Source of the DNA: Charina bottae
Lineage: Eukaryota > Chordata > Lepidosauria > Squamata > Charinaidae
Assembly: GCA_023362775.1 (NCBI GenBank)
Contig: JALMGJ010000029.1
Span: 6,669,268 to 6,733,267, forward strand
Length of the DNA: 64,000 nt
Direction: 5' to 3'
Under the pieces are notes generated by a model, which was not told the DNA's origin, searched no databases, and saw nothing but the letters and a program-made list of their open reading frames with translations. Positions 55,653 to 64,000 of this stretch are shown here, one piece after another (the stretch's first letter is position 1; each line of letters starts with the position of its first letter). The position numbers and the translations under genes were made by a program.

Positions 55653-57229
55653 CTCTGGACTTTTAAACCCAACCCTGACCACCACACTCCCCACCTGCAT
55701 ATGAGGACTTTGCAGTGCTTTGCAGTTGATTCCAAAAAGATTCCTTGGGGCACCCAGGGGTGCAAATAAAATGTCCCAGCTGTTTTCAGGAGTTGCCAAC
55801 ATCTCACTCCTTCATACTCCAAATCATCTTTTGGAATCAGATCCAAAGCACTGTACAGCCATCATGTATTTCAAACTATAGGGTCTCTTTGCTGGGTCTT
55901 GGATATCATGTCATCTATCCTGATTAGATGCTGGCTCATTAATCGGGTCTCCTCTTTTAAATCCCTTCAAAACTCTCGCTGCGGCCACTAGGGACTTCTT
56001 CCCTTCCCTCTGTTTCCTCCACCTGTATAAATATCTTCCCGTTTCTTTTGATGAATTCCTTTTGAATCAAAACCTGGCTATTCTGTTTCATCTGCCCTCT
56101 GATCTTTTTATTCTCTTGTAACTTTTGATTCCCCCCACCCCCAACTATTTTGTAAAACCACGTATCTTTATGTTGTTTGCAATGCGGCCACTTTCTGGTT
56201 TTCCCAAGAAAGACCCGGTTCGCTAATAAAATTTACTTCCAGGAAAGTGTGTAACGTCAATTGTCCTCTCTGCCTATGGCTGGCCTGTACTTTTTGTCCA
56301 TTTTCTAATTCATGATCCGTATTATTCAGACTTATGCATGAGTGAGCTGTGCATTATAAGAACATATTTAGTCAGGCAGCTGTTTACTATATACTGAGGT
56401 ATGAGTCATTGTCCTGGTTTAACCCTTCTCTGAAAAGTGCAGTTGAAATCATGCCTTCATGATTTTAGGGTGGAGGGGAAGTGTTCACCATCACCGATCC
56501 TATGTCGAATAACCATTTGCATTTTAAAAGATACAAAGGAGGCAACCATACAAAGGAAAAATAAACCCTGATTCTTCTTTCAGATTTTTTAAAACGATGG
56601 TTTGGTTCAGCCATCATGCCAAGCTAAAATGTAGTTTGTTTGGTTCTGACATAGCCCCTTGCCTGAACCTAGCTGCTGGGACTTGTAAATCCTACTTTAT
56701 GGCATAGGGTGTTGCCCACAGCCAGACAATGGTGGTTTATTCAATAAACCATAATGATGCATGAATCCAGCCTGTATGAGAACTGAGCATTTGTGTCATG
56801 CAGTCATTTCCAAATCAACATTTACCTTCAAGGCTGGTATTCAGCGACACAGAATACATACTAATCTAGTAAATACTTAATATGTATATTTAAAAAATTC
56901 TCCTTTCCTTTTCTTTTTCCCTCCTAAGTTTATTCCTATGACACTAAAGTCAGAAGTAAATTAATTTAATTCACTGTTATTTCTGCAGAAGGCAATCTGT
57001 TCCTTACTTGCAGGCATTTTTTCCCCTATTACTTTCAGTACCAGAAAATACAATGAAAACCATTCACTGAAACTTAATGAAATTGCTTATTTTGGAACAC
57101 TATTTACACAATATAACCACAGCAGTAGGATATAGGATGAACAAAGTGGATCCCTGACATACGTAGCATTCTGTGGCTAATGGAATTAACATGTGTATAA
57201 TGAATAGAAATGAGCAGTGTCCACAGGGT
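55653..57229. other. No recognised feature (1.6 kb)
   Basis: Intron sequence; no exon, repeat end or long ORF recognised. Confidence 0.55.
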
Positions 57230-57392
57230 GCAGTCCAAAAATTCAAGATGGTGCCTGAAACAGTGCAATTGAAGCTCCACCCCTTTTAAGGTGCACTGCA
57301 TGTGCCAGGCACATAGCAAACAGGTGGAGCTTTGAAAGCATCATCACAGCCACCATCTTGGCTTTCTTGACCATGCCCTACGACAACTTTGT
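57230..57392. mobile_element. Unnamed inverted-repeat MITE-like element (copy 5)
   Basis: Left AAAAATTCAAGATGGTGCC and right GCCACCATCTTGGCTTTCTT mirror each other. The inner AATTGAAGCTCCACCCCTTT mirrors AGGTGGAGCTTTGAAA. Confidence 0.6.
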
Positions 57393-57653
57393 TAGGAACA
57401 CAGCAAGCGAAGGATTCCCTGCACAGAGAAAGATCTACACATATTAGAGCAGGGCAAAGCTTTGGATTCAAAAACAAAATGGGGCTTTGGAGCACATGGG
57501 AATGGGAATAGCGAAATGCATCTGTCACCCTGCTGTGGTGGAGACAACAGCACAATCCCAGGAGAAGACACAATCGCCAAGAGGTGCAATTCGAACACCC
57601 CTCTGGGCTCTGAAGCAGGTTTTTGCTTCGGAACCCAAATACTGTACAGCCTG

Positions 57654-57689
57654 AAAATAAATAAATAAATAAATAAATAAATAAACAAA

Positions 57690-57730
<41 letters not shown>

Positions 57731-57740
57731 ACACACACAG
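57654..57740 (+). repeat. (AAAT)n, (AAAC)n and (AC)n microsatellites
   Basis: Three simple repeats in succession, about 85 bp. Confidence 0.97.
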
Positions 57741-58699
57741 AGTTGTACATGTCTGTGCAAAGCTGTTAAACCAAATGGGCACCATTGTCTCCATCATTAT
57801 GATGACTTCCTTTGAATAGTCTTGAGCTACCGACAGAAGCCTTATCTCTTCCGGAGTTTGATTTATTGGTTTTCAGCTTTCACTTTTACTCTTGATCCTC
57901 TCATGGCCCCTCGACAGACCCACACAGATTGGGCAGATGTAGCTATTCTTCCCATCTCCCCCCCCCCCTTGCCAAAGTGACCCTCCCCTGCTCTGTTTTT
58001 CTGGACATCGTAGAGCTGTTCAAGATTTGAAGGCACTGGTGACAGCAACCATTCGCCTCCTGTAGCAGATGACACCGCATGTCCTGTTGGGACATGCAGA
58101 TTGATGCTTGTTGTGCTGTTATTCAGTTCTTCCAGGGAAGAGCATTGCGTGCTGTGCAAGCAAGCAAACAAAGGGCAAAGACTGACGTTTCTTCTTTGCA
58201 ACAGCAGAGCCGCTTCTCCAGAAATGTAGACCTACGTGCATTACAATGCATTTTGGATAGAAAAACCTCTCCTGCTGTATACAGGCTCAACATATTTTAA
58301 CATCCTTTGTGGAAAAAGTCTTCAGGCCCAAATGGGTCTGAGTCCCTTTTGCAGCATTGGAGACCTCTCTAACTAAGATGGCTGGAAGTGGACAATAGGG
58401 TTTTCCACTGTTTTGAGATGGCAAACATGAAAATTGTAAAGTTAGGCCTAAAATAAGTATATCTCAGTTGGAAAAGAAAGAAAAGCCCCAAACGTCTGTC
58501 CCAGACCAGCACCCACCAACATGTGTATTGTGCCACCCCCTCCTTCCAGCCACCAGCCTCCAAGAATGTCAAATGCAATCCTGCATCCCTGGCTGAAGCC
58601 ACTCTAGGTTGAAAGTTTGGCTGCATTTTTTTCTGAGCTGATGCAATGGGAGTATTAGCATACTGCCTGCCAATTTCCATATCAGAACCACTGAAGGAT
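57741..58699. other. No recognised feature (1 kb)
   Basis: Intron sequence with a (C)n run near 57958. No feature recognised. Confidence 0.55.
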
Positions 58700-59460
58700 T
58701 CAGAGGGGACTATTTTCCACAAGGTCCTGATTAGTAATTTGATGGGAGACCACCAAGAAGTGAAAGTCCTAGAACAGAGCTTTCCAAACTTTTCATGTTG
58801 GTGACACACTTTTTAGACATGCATCATTTCGCAACACACTCCTACAGCAGGGCACAAGGCAGGCACTAGGGCCTGCGCGGAATCACAGCAGGGCAGGTTT
58901 GGAGGCAGCCAGGCACAAGGCAGGCACTAGGACCTGCGCGGAATCCTGGCAGGGCAGGTTTGGAGGCAGCCAGGCACAAGGCAGGCACTAGGGCCTGCGC
59001 GGAATCCTGGCAGGGCAGGTTTGGAGGCAGCCAGGCACAAGGCAGGCACTAGGGCCTGCGCGGAATCCTGGCAGGGCAGGTTTGGAGGCAGCCAGGCAGA
59101 AGGCAGGCACTAGGGCCTGCGCGGAATCCTGGCAGGGCAGGTTTGGAGGCAGCCAGGCACAAGGCAGGCACTAGGGCCTGCGCGGAATCCTGGCAGGGCA
59201 GGTTTGGAGGCAGCCAGGCACAAGGCAGGCACTAGGACCTGCGCGGAATCCTCGGCAGGGCTCGGAGGCAGCAGAAGCCGCGACACACCCAGACACTGCA
59301 GCCGACACACTAACGTGTCCCAACACACAGTTTGGAAAGCTCTGTCCTAGAAGAAGGCAATGGGAAACTCTGTTGTTGCCAAGAAAACAACATGGATGTG
59401 CCTGTTTCATCACCAGGATGTGAGTCTGATTCAAGGGACTCATGTCTAATTCAATGAAAT
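58700..59460 (+). mobile_element. 5S rRNA-derived SINE (copy 3) split by a hAT
   Basis: TCCTGATTAGTAATTTGATG then GGAGACCACCAAGAAGTG follows the 5S intermediate element and box C. The body resumes after the hAT with TCCTAGAAGAAGGCAATGGG and ends in a CACCAGGATGTGAGTCTGAT tail. Confidence 0.6.
58775..59344 (+). mobile_element. Non-autonomous hAT-like element, family A (copy 5) with 61-bp minisatellite
   Basis: Ends CAGAGCTTTCCAAACTTTTC and CACAGTTTGGAAAGCTCTG, with a perfect 8-bp duplication TCCTAGAA at 58767-58774 and 59345-59352. Inside, six 61-bp units start at 58851, 58912, 58973, 59034, 59095 and 59156, with a partial seventh at 59217. Units contain GGCACAAGGCAGGCACTAGG and GCCTGCGCGGAATCC. 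This is a different interior from the other family-A copies. Non-coding. Confidence 0.95.
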
Positions 59461-59702
59461 CCAATTTTCAACCCTTCTAGGTTCCAAATCTCTCTTCCCT
59501 GTCTCACTCAAGGCTGACTACATCCTCCAGTGCCCTGGCTTCTTGGTAGACAGTTTCACTGATGGATGATCTTCAGTTCTAATGAGCAGGCAACCTTGGC
59601 AATGGCAAACTGCATGTTTTGTTCAAGAGTCCTGGCCATCAGACATATGGGTTGCATTCCTCTTTTCCAAAAAGACAAAGCTTCCAATAGAAGAGAGTAT
59701 CT

Positions 59703-59810
59703 GTAGCTCAGGCTTGAACTGTGGAGTTCCTGGTGCTCTATGAGCTTGGTGGTTTGCTTGCCGATGTTTCATTACCCGACTAGGTAACATCATCAGTGCA
59801 AGACAAAGCT
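59703..59810 (-). mobile_element. Penelope-like element family 2-related 3' end
   Basis: CTGTGGAGTTCCTGGTGCTC, TGGTTTGCTTGCCGATGTTT, CATTACCCGACTAGGTAACA parallels the minus arm at 24681-24760. Terminal region only. Confidence 0.8.
59760..59796 (-). ncRNA. Hammerhead-like motif (PLE family 2-related)
   Basis: The minus strand reads CTGATGA (the canonical form), stem II TTACC/GGTAA, GAA, then ACAT. The core before stem II is perfect; stem III is not the ACGT palindrome. Confidence 0.65.
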
Positions 59811-59931
59811 GTTTTCCAGCATATTCAGCATTTTCTTCCGTATTGAGAACCTTGGTGTATAGTAGTTAAAAGGGACAGCTTGAAACCATATGCAAACCAA
59901 GATGCCTATATATATCTTTTGACTGCAGTGG

Positions 59932-59932
59932 A

Positions 59933-59974
<42 letters not shown>

Positions 59975-60007
59975 ATCTAATCTAATCTAATCTAATCTAA
60001 TCTAATA
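59932..60007 (+). repeat. (TATC)n then (TAATC)n microsatellites
   Basis: About eleven TATC units pass into about six TAATC units. Confidence 0.97.
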
Positions 60008-60009
60008 TC

Positions 60010-60243
60010 TTCTGGCCTTCAGGAAGAGCGTCAAGACCTGGCTCTGCCAACTAGCTTGGGGATCCAAGAGTGATAGGTAGCTCTGGGCGTGCTTGGTGGC
60101 TTAAAGACGCTCTCTCCGCCTTTTAGTTTCCCTCTTTTATCTTCTTCTATTTTTTTGTACCTTTGTATTTTTATAATGGTTTTTATGACTTTTATTTGTA
60201 AACCCTCCTGAGTCACTCTGTAGTGAGATGGGCGGTGCATAAA

Positions 60244-60306
<63 letters not shown>
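60010..60306 (+). mobile_element. L2-like LINE 3' end
   Basis: Coding end with CTTCAGGAAGAGCGTCAAGA and CCTGGCTCTGCCAACTAGCT (FRKSVKTWLCQLAW), then the UTR AACCCTCCTGAGTCACTCTG and GAGATGGGCGGTGCATAAAT, and a long (AAAT)n tail. Confidence 0.88.
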
Positions 60307-60308
<2 letters not shown>

Positions 60309-60528
60309 CCAATGGTTGTTGTGGGTTTTCCGGGCTGTGTGGCCGTGTTCTGGCAGTTTTTGTTCCTAACGTTTCGCCAGTAGCTGTGGCTGGCATCTTC
60401 AGAGGACAGGAGCACAGCTAGAAGTTTCTCTCTGTGCCCAAGGAACAAAAACTGCCAGAACACGGCCACACAGCCCGAAAAACCCACAACAACCATCGGA
60501 TTCTGGCCGTGAAAGCCTTCGGCTACAC
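60309..60528. mobile_element. Penelope-like element family 3, foldback insertion
   Basis: The minus arm CAATGGTTGTTGTGGGTTTT, CCGGGCTGTGTGGCCGTGTT, CTGGCAG continues to the hammerhead and TCTCTGTGCCCAA. The plus arm GGAACAAAAACTGCCAGAAC, CGGCCACACAGCCCG, AACAACCATCGGATTCTGGC mirrors its outer part. It abuts the L2 (AAAT)n tail. No clear duplication. Confidence 0.85.
60364..60402 (-). ncRNA. Hammerhead ribozyme-like motif (PLE family 3)
   Basis: The minus strand reads stem I TCCT, CTGAAGA, an extra T, stem II GCCAG/CTGGC with a 9-nt loop, GAA, stem III palindrome ACGT, T, then AGGA, which closes a perfect 4-bp stem I. It is the most complete hammerhead-like structure in the window. Confidence 0.78.
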
Positions 60529-61015
60529 AAATATATTCTACCTCACTGAAATCAAAAAGGTTCTCAGTGACTTGCATAGAATATAATAGAACAATTTGGA
60601 ACAGTTTAAAACAGTTTAAAATATCTACGGTAACAAGTAAAACCACACAAGAGCTTCACAAATAACGATAAAAACGGCAACCAGCCAAGCCAAACAGAAC
60701 AATAAAAATGAAAGCTAAAGATGGCGTCCTTAACTCAGGGGAAATCCCTCTGAAACAACTCCATCTTCAACCATTTCTGAAAAGCAGGGGGGCTAGCCTA
60801 CTCTCCATCAATGCTACAGTAACAGAAAAGCAGCACCTTCTCGCTTCAGCCTCTCCGCCCCCCGCCCCCCGAACCTCTTAAAAATGTGGGATTTGTAGCA
60901 GTTACTTTCTTAACTGAGCTACTGTAGGGTGGAATAGGCAGTACCGGAGGTCTCATTCCTAGTCTAGTCTTCTACTCCCTTTTCCTTTTTTTTTTTTTTT
61001 TTGGACGAAACATTA

Positions 61016-61017
61016 TT

Positions 61018-61058
<41 letters not shown>

Positions 61059-61062
61059 TTTT
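61016..61062 (+). repeat. (ATTT)n microsatellite
   Basis: About eleven units; it is the A-rich tail of the SINE that follows. Confidence 0.95.
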
Positions 61063-61205
61063 CTATCCTAACTTTATTATTTTTATAAATACCTCAAGGC
61101 GGCGAACATACCTAATACTCCTTCCTCCTCCTATTTTCCCCACAACAGCAACCCTGTGAGGTGAGTTGGGCTGAGAGAGAGGGACTGGCCCAATGTCACC
61201 CAGCC
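61063..61205 (-). mobile_element. CORE/MIR-like tRNA SINE, 3' part
   Basis: TTTATAAATACCTCAAGGCG, GAACATACCTAATACTCCTT, CCCTGTGAGGTGAGTTGGGC, GGGACTGGCCCAATGTCACC. The tRNA-like head is missing. Confidence 0.85.
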
Positions 61206-61627
61206 ATTATATTTTCAGAATAAAGATAAAACATGAAAAGATAGAAAAAGATTGAAAGGAAACTAAAGAAAAAAGGAAAAAAACTAAAAAGTGCAGAAAC
61301 AAACACAAAAAGATACAAAAAGAATGACTTCCGACTCTACAGCGAAGATACACATAAAAAATACATCAATCTCTTACTCCAATTTTATCTATAATAAACA
61401 TTATTTCTATAATCCATTTCAACTCCATAATCAAAATTCAAAACTAGAACTTCATTTTTTTTCAATTACAAACAAACAAACAAAAGCCAAAAGCAATTCT
61501 CTACCAAAGGGAACTTTTTTACTAAATATTATCACACATTTCTGTAGTCAATTTCGCCTGCTCTGCCAAATCTATTACATCTCTACTTCCCTTTCCAGTA
61601 TGCAATAAAAGTCATTGTGCTGTAGAG

Positions 61628-61739
61628 CAGTGTTTCTCAATCTCAGCAGGTTTAAGATGTGTGGACTTCAGCAATGCTGGCTGGGGAATTCTGGGAGTTG
61701 AAGTCCACACATCTTAAATCAGCCAAGGTTGAGAAACTG
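61628..61739 (+). mobile_element. Palindromic hAT-like MITE, family C (copy 6)
   Basis: CAGTGTTTCTCAATCTCAGC to CCAAGGTTGAGAAACTG, with a perfect 8-bp duplication CTGTAGAG at 61620-61627 and 61740-61747. Confidence 0.94.
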
Positions 61740-62185
61740 CTGTAGAGAACTGATGCAGAGGTCTTTGACACACCGTATCTGACATCTCGCAAAATCGATG
61801 TGATAGGAGCTGCTTGACTTTGGTCAAATAGAAGGGGAAGCAAAGAGAAATGCTCACATCTGCAACTACAGTAACAGAGCACGTCGGGAAGGAGAGCAGA
61901 TATTCTTCACACACGTCTGGCCTTTTTTCCTTCCTAGCCAGAAACCATCCAGACTCAGCAGTGAGAAAATAAGCCTCCAACAATGACAGAATAAGGCCCT
62001 GCTGACTAGAAGTGGTTTCAACTCCTTTCTTTTCTTACTCTTATTAGAACCATTAGGTGCAGGAACCTTGCTGTGAACAATAAACAATTTTGCTGATCCC
62101 ATCACATCCAGTCTGGCCCTGAGATGAAATGGTCTGGTGCAAATTGATCAGCTTAAAAAAGTATACGGAGTCAGCATTTGGTCAA

Positions 62186-62345
62186 ACTTGTCTGGGTTGG
62201 GAAGCTAAGTAGGTTTGGGCCTGGTCAGCATTTTGATGGGAAACCTCTGGGAAATATCAGGGCCAAACTGAGAAGTGAAAAATCCCCAGAACTCAAGGAG
62301 AAGGCAATACATCAAGTCACTAAGAGTTCAGTTCAACTTGAAGGA
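62186..62345 (+). mobile_element. 5S rRNA-derived SINE (copy 4)
   Basis: GTCTGGGTTGGGAAGCTAAG, TAGGTTTGGGCCTGGTCAGC, ATTTTGATGGGAAACCTCTG follows 5S rRNA across box A to box C, and GGGAAATATCAGG its 3' end. The body ends in GGCAATACATCAAGTCACTA, AGAGTTCAGTTCAACTTGAA. Confidence 0.7.
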
Positions 62346-63259
62346 GATTTCCTTTCATCATAATTACAGATAGAAAGATCGCAAACAACTCTAACATTGG
62401 ATTAACCCGAAGATTCTCTTTATTTAAAGAGGAAAGGTGGTCTAATTAGTCATGTTCCATTTTCAGACAGTACTTGCTTCTGCTTCCTTATATTTAAAAA
62501 ATAAATAAAAATATCAAGGCTCAACCCTGTTAACTCTCCTAATTAAAATTGTATGACCACGTAGCCCAAATCAAAGCTAAAGAACTGCCGTGTCTCCTGA
62601 ACTAATTGACGATGAAGGTGTTTTTAATTTTTAAGACACCATTCCTCTATGCATGGCTAGAGAAAGCTAATTGGCCATTTCAAATTCTGTTTAAGACCCA
62701 TCCAGCTGGGCACAATTATTTGTTTTAAATATTTGTACTCAGAATGTTCATGTATTTTTCTATCCTCCACCCACTCGTAATCACAGCTTCTTGTTAAAAA
62801 CAAAAATTACCAAACAAAGAAAAAATTAACACACTGTCTTAAATAGTCCCAAATTTAACTTCATTGGTATTCCGAGGGGAATATGGTGAATAAGCACAGA
62901 ATTTCAGGCACAGATTTAACTTTAATGAAAGGGGTCTTGAGAATTCTCTCTTCTTCTTGTCTTGTGCACTTAGAGGGAACAAGGCTTTGGAAGTGAAGTG
63001 CACGATTTGTAACTTTAAGTTCTGACTACTAAATTTGGGAATTGGGTGGTTTTTTTTTTTTTAAATAATCTGACATTTTATGACCGGAACCCAGTTTGTA
63101 AACCAAACTGGGAAGGAAACAAAGGTGGTATCATGAGGATATGTTCTTTTAAAATGGTTAGCAAGGTATCTTCATGCCGTGTTTAGCAGGTTGTGACGAT
63201 GGGCCAATAGAAAAACCCAAGGAAGAAGTGGCTTCTTCTTACAGGTAATTCCTTTATAC

Positions 63260-63393
63260 CAGTGTTTCTCAACCTCAGCAACTTTAAAAAGTGTGGACTT
63301 CAACTCCCAGAATTCCCCAGCCAACATGCTGGCTGGGGAATACTGGGAGTTGAAGTCCATATTTCTAAAAGCTGCTGAGGTTGAGAAACACTG
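63260..63393 (+). mobile_element. Palindromic hAT-like MITE, family C (copy 7, full length)
   Basis: Both halves are present, about 134 bp: CAGTGTTTCTCAACCTCAGC to GCTGAGGTTGAGAAACACTG, with ACATGCTGGCTGG at the centre. The flanks CTTTATAC and CTTTAAAC match at 7 of 8 positions. Confidence 0.93.
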
Positions 63394-63449
63394 CTTTAAA
63401 CTATGAGTGTAGAAGTGAATACTTTAGATATAGCACACAAATTAGCTGT

Positions 63450-63580
63450 GTAGTGGTTAGAACTTGGATGAGGGACCAACTAAGAATTCCAGGACTATTG
63501 ACTAGATTGGGATTTGCCTCCTAGGAAGGCAAAACTCACTTCCTGGCTCTGATTGCATCAAGACACCCTATAAAAGGTAA
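63450..63580 (+). mobile_element. Possible 5S rRNA-derived SINE (copy 5)
   Basis: GTTAGAACTTGGATGAGGGA then CCAACTAAGAATTCCAGG resembles the 5S box C region. Diverged and short. Confidence 0.4.
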
Positions 63581-63607
63581 TGAGCAGTAAAGGAAGAGCA
63601 TCTAGAC

Positions 63608-63679
63608 CAGCATGCTGGCTTGGGAATTCTGGAAGTTGAAGTCCACGCATCTTAAAGTTGCTGTGGTTGGGAAACATTG
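63608..63679 (+). mobile_element. Palindromic hAT-like MITE, family C (copy 8, right half)
   Basis: CAGCATGCTGGCTTGGGAAT to GGTTGGGAAACATTG. The flanks ATCTAGAC (63600-63607) and ATCTAGGC (63680-63687) match at 7 of 8 positions, so it moved, or was trimmed, as a half element. Confidence 0.85.
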
Positions 63680-63935
63680 ATCTAGGCAATATAAGCATCA
63701 TCTGTGTCCAAAGAAATGCATGCCACTTCTGAAGGAGTCAAGCATAGCTCTTCTTCAGTCCCCAAAGTATGTGGTCTCTTTTGCAGGGCAGCCAAGAGGC
63801 CGTTCCTAAAACTTGCTGGATTGTATCCTAGATTTCTACCATCTCTTTATGCTTGTTCAAAATGGTGCATTTCTGGAAAGTCATTAGCTATGGTAGTTTC
63901 GGGGGGGAAATCCAGACACCAAAGTCAGTGTATTC

Positions 63936-64000
63936 CAGTGTTTCTCAACCTTGGCCACTTTAAGATGGGTGGACTTCAACTCCCAGAATTCCCCAGCCAG
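63936..64000 (+). mobile_element. Palindromic hAT-like MITE, family C (copy 9, cut by window end)
   Basis: CAGTGTTTCTCAACCTTGGC, GGTGGACTTCAACTCCCAGA, TTCCCCAGCCAG. The rest lies beyond the window. Confidence 0.9.

Noticed and set aside
55177..55846. Long repetitive ORFs in five frames, looking like a repeat protein
   Set aside because: They are by-products of the 37-40 bp minisatellite in a hAT element; multiple frames being open at once is a sign of an array.
57286..57797. ORFs with Cys/Val and Tyr/Leu/Phe runs on the minus strand
   Set aside because: They are translations of the (AC)n and (AAAT)n microsatellites fused to intron sequence.
62186..62260. Possible 5S rRNA gene
   Set aside because: Only the internal promoter half is present and diverged, fused to a SINE body.

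Overview
The window is nuclear DNA from a squamate reptile (lizard or snake). The evidence is four Sauria-type tRNA SINEs, a BovB LINE end whose 3' sequence those SINEs share, L2/CR1 LINEs, and a CR1-like tail running into an (AATAG)n array. The species cannot be told from the sequence. No bacterial gene, operon, CRISPR array or virus was seen.

The host gene is on the minus strand. Two exons of a calcium/calmodulin-dependent protein kinase I, best read as CAMK1D, lie at 51095-51226 (132 bp: glycine-rich loop, ATP-binding lysine, helix C glutamate) and 6382-6456 (75 bp, the next exon). Both have consensus splice sites, and the codon split between them joins correctly. Everything else is intron: about 44.6 kb between the exons, at least 12.8 kb upstream of the first and at least 6.4 kb downstream of the second. 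No further exon was recognised.

The introns are packed with mobile elements. (1) Penelope-like elements (PLEs) of at least three families. One is a compound insertion at 34288-38060 with a long open RT/GIY-YIG frame, a 1,147-bp inverted arm and a 14-bp target-site duplication. PLE ends of all three families carry hammerhead-ribozyme-like cores. (2) Non-autonomous hAT-like elements of four families, most with exact or near-exact 8-bp duplications; two families contain GC-rich tandem repeats. (3) Non-LTR elements: a 1.9-kb L2 copy plus many L2 3' ends, a decayed RTE-like copy, a BovB end and CR1-like pieces. (4) SINEs: Sauria, a CORE/MIR-like tRNA SINE and a 5S-rRNA-derived SINE. (5) LTR-like fragments, one folded back, and many microsatellites.

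Layout: 1-6.4 kb, L2, hAT and LTR pieces up to the 75-bp exon; 6.5-13 kb, hAT and PLE copies; 13-15.2 kb, RTE-like element; 18.8-20.9 kb, L2 nested in a hAT; 23-30 kb, PLE foldbacks; 26-33 kb, SINEs; 34-40.4 kb, the PLE compound and a second PLE copy; 41-51 kb, BovB, microsatellites, SINE and CR1; 51.1 kb, the 132-bp exon; 52-64 kb, LTR foldback, SINE, PLE and hAT copies. Nesting gives relative ages at several points: hAT inside a CORE-SINE, hAT inside a 5S-SINE, L2 inside a hAT, L2 inside a PLE, and a LINE end inside a PLE.
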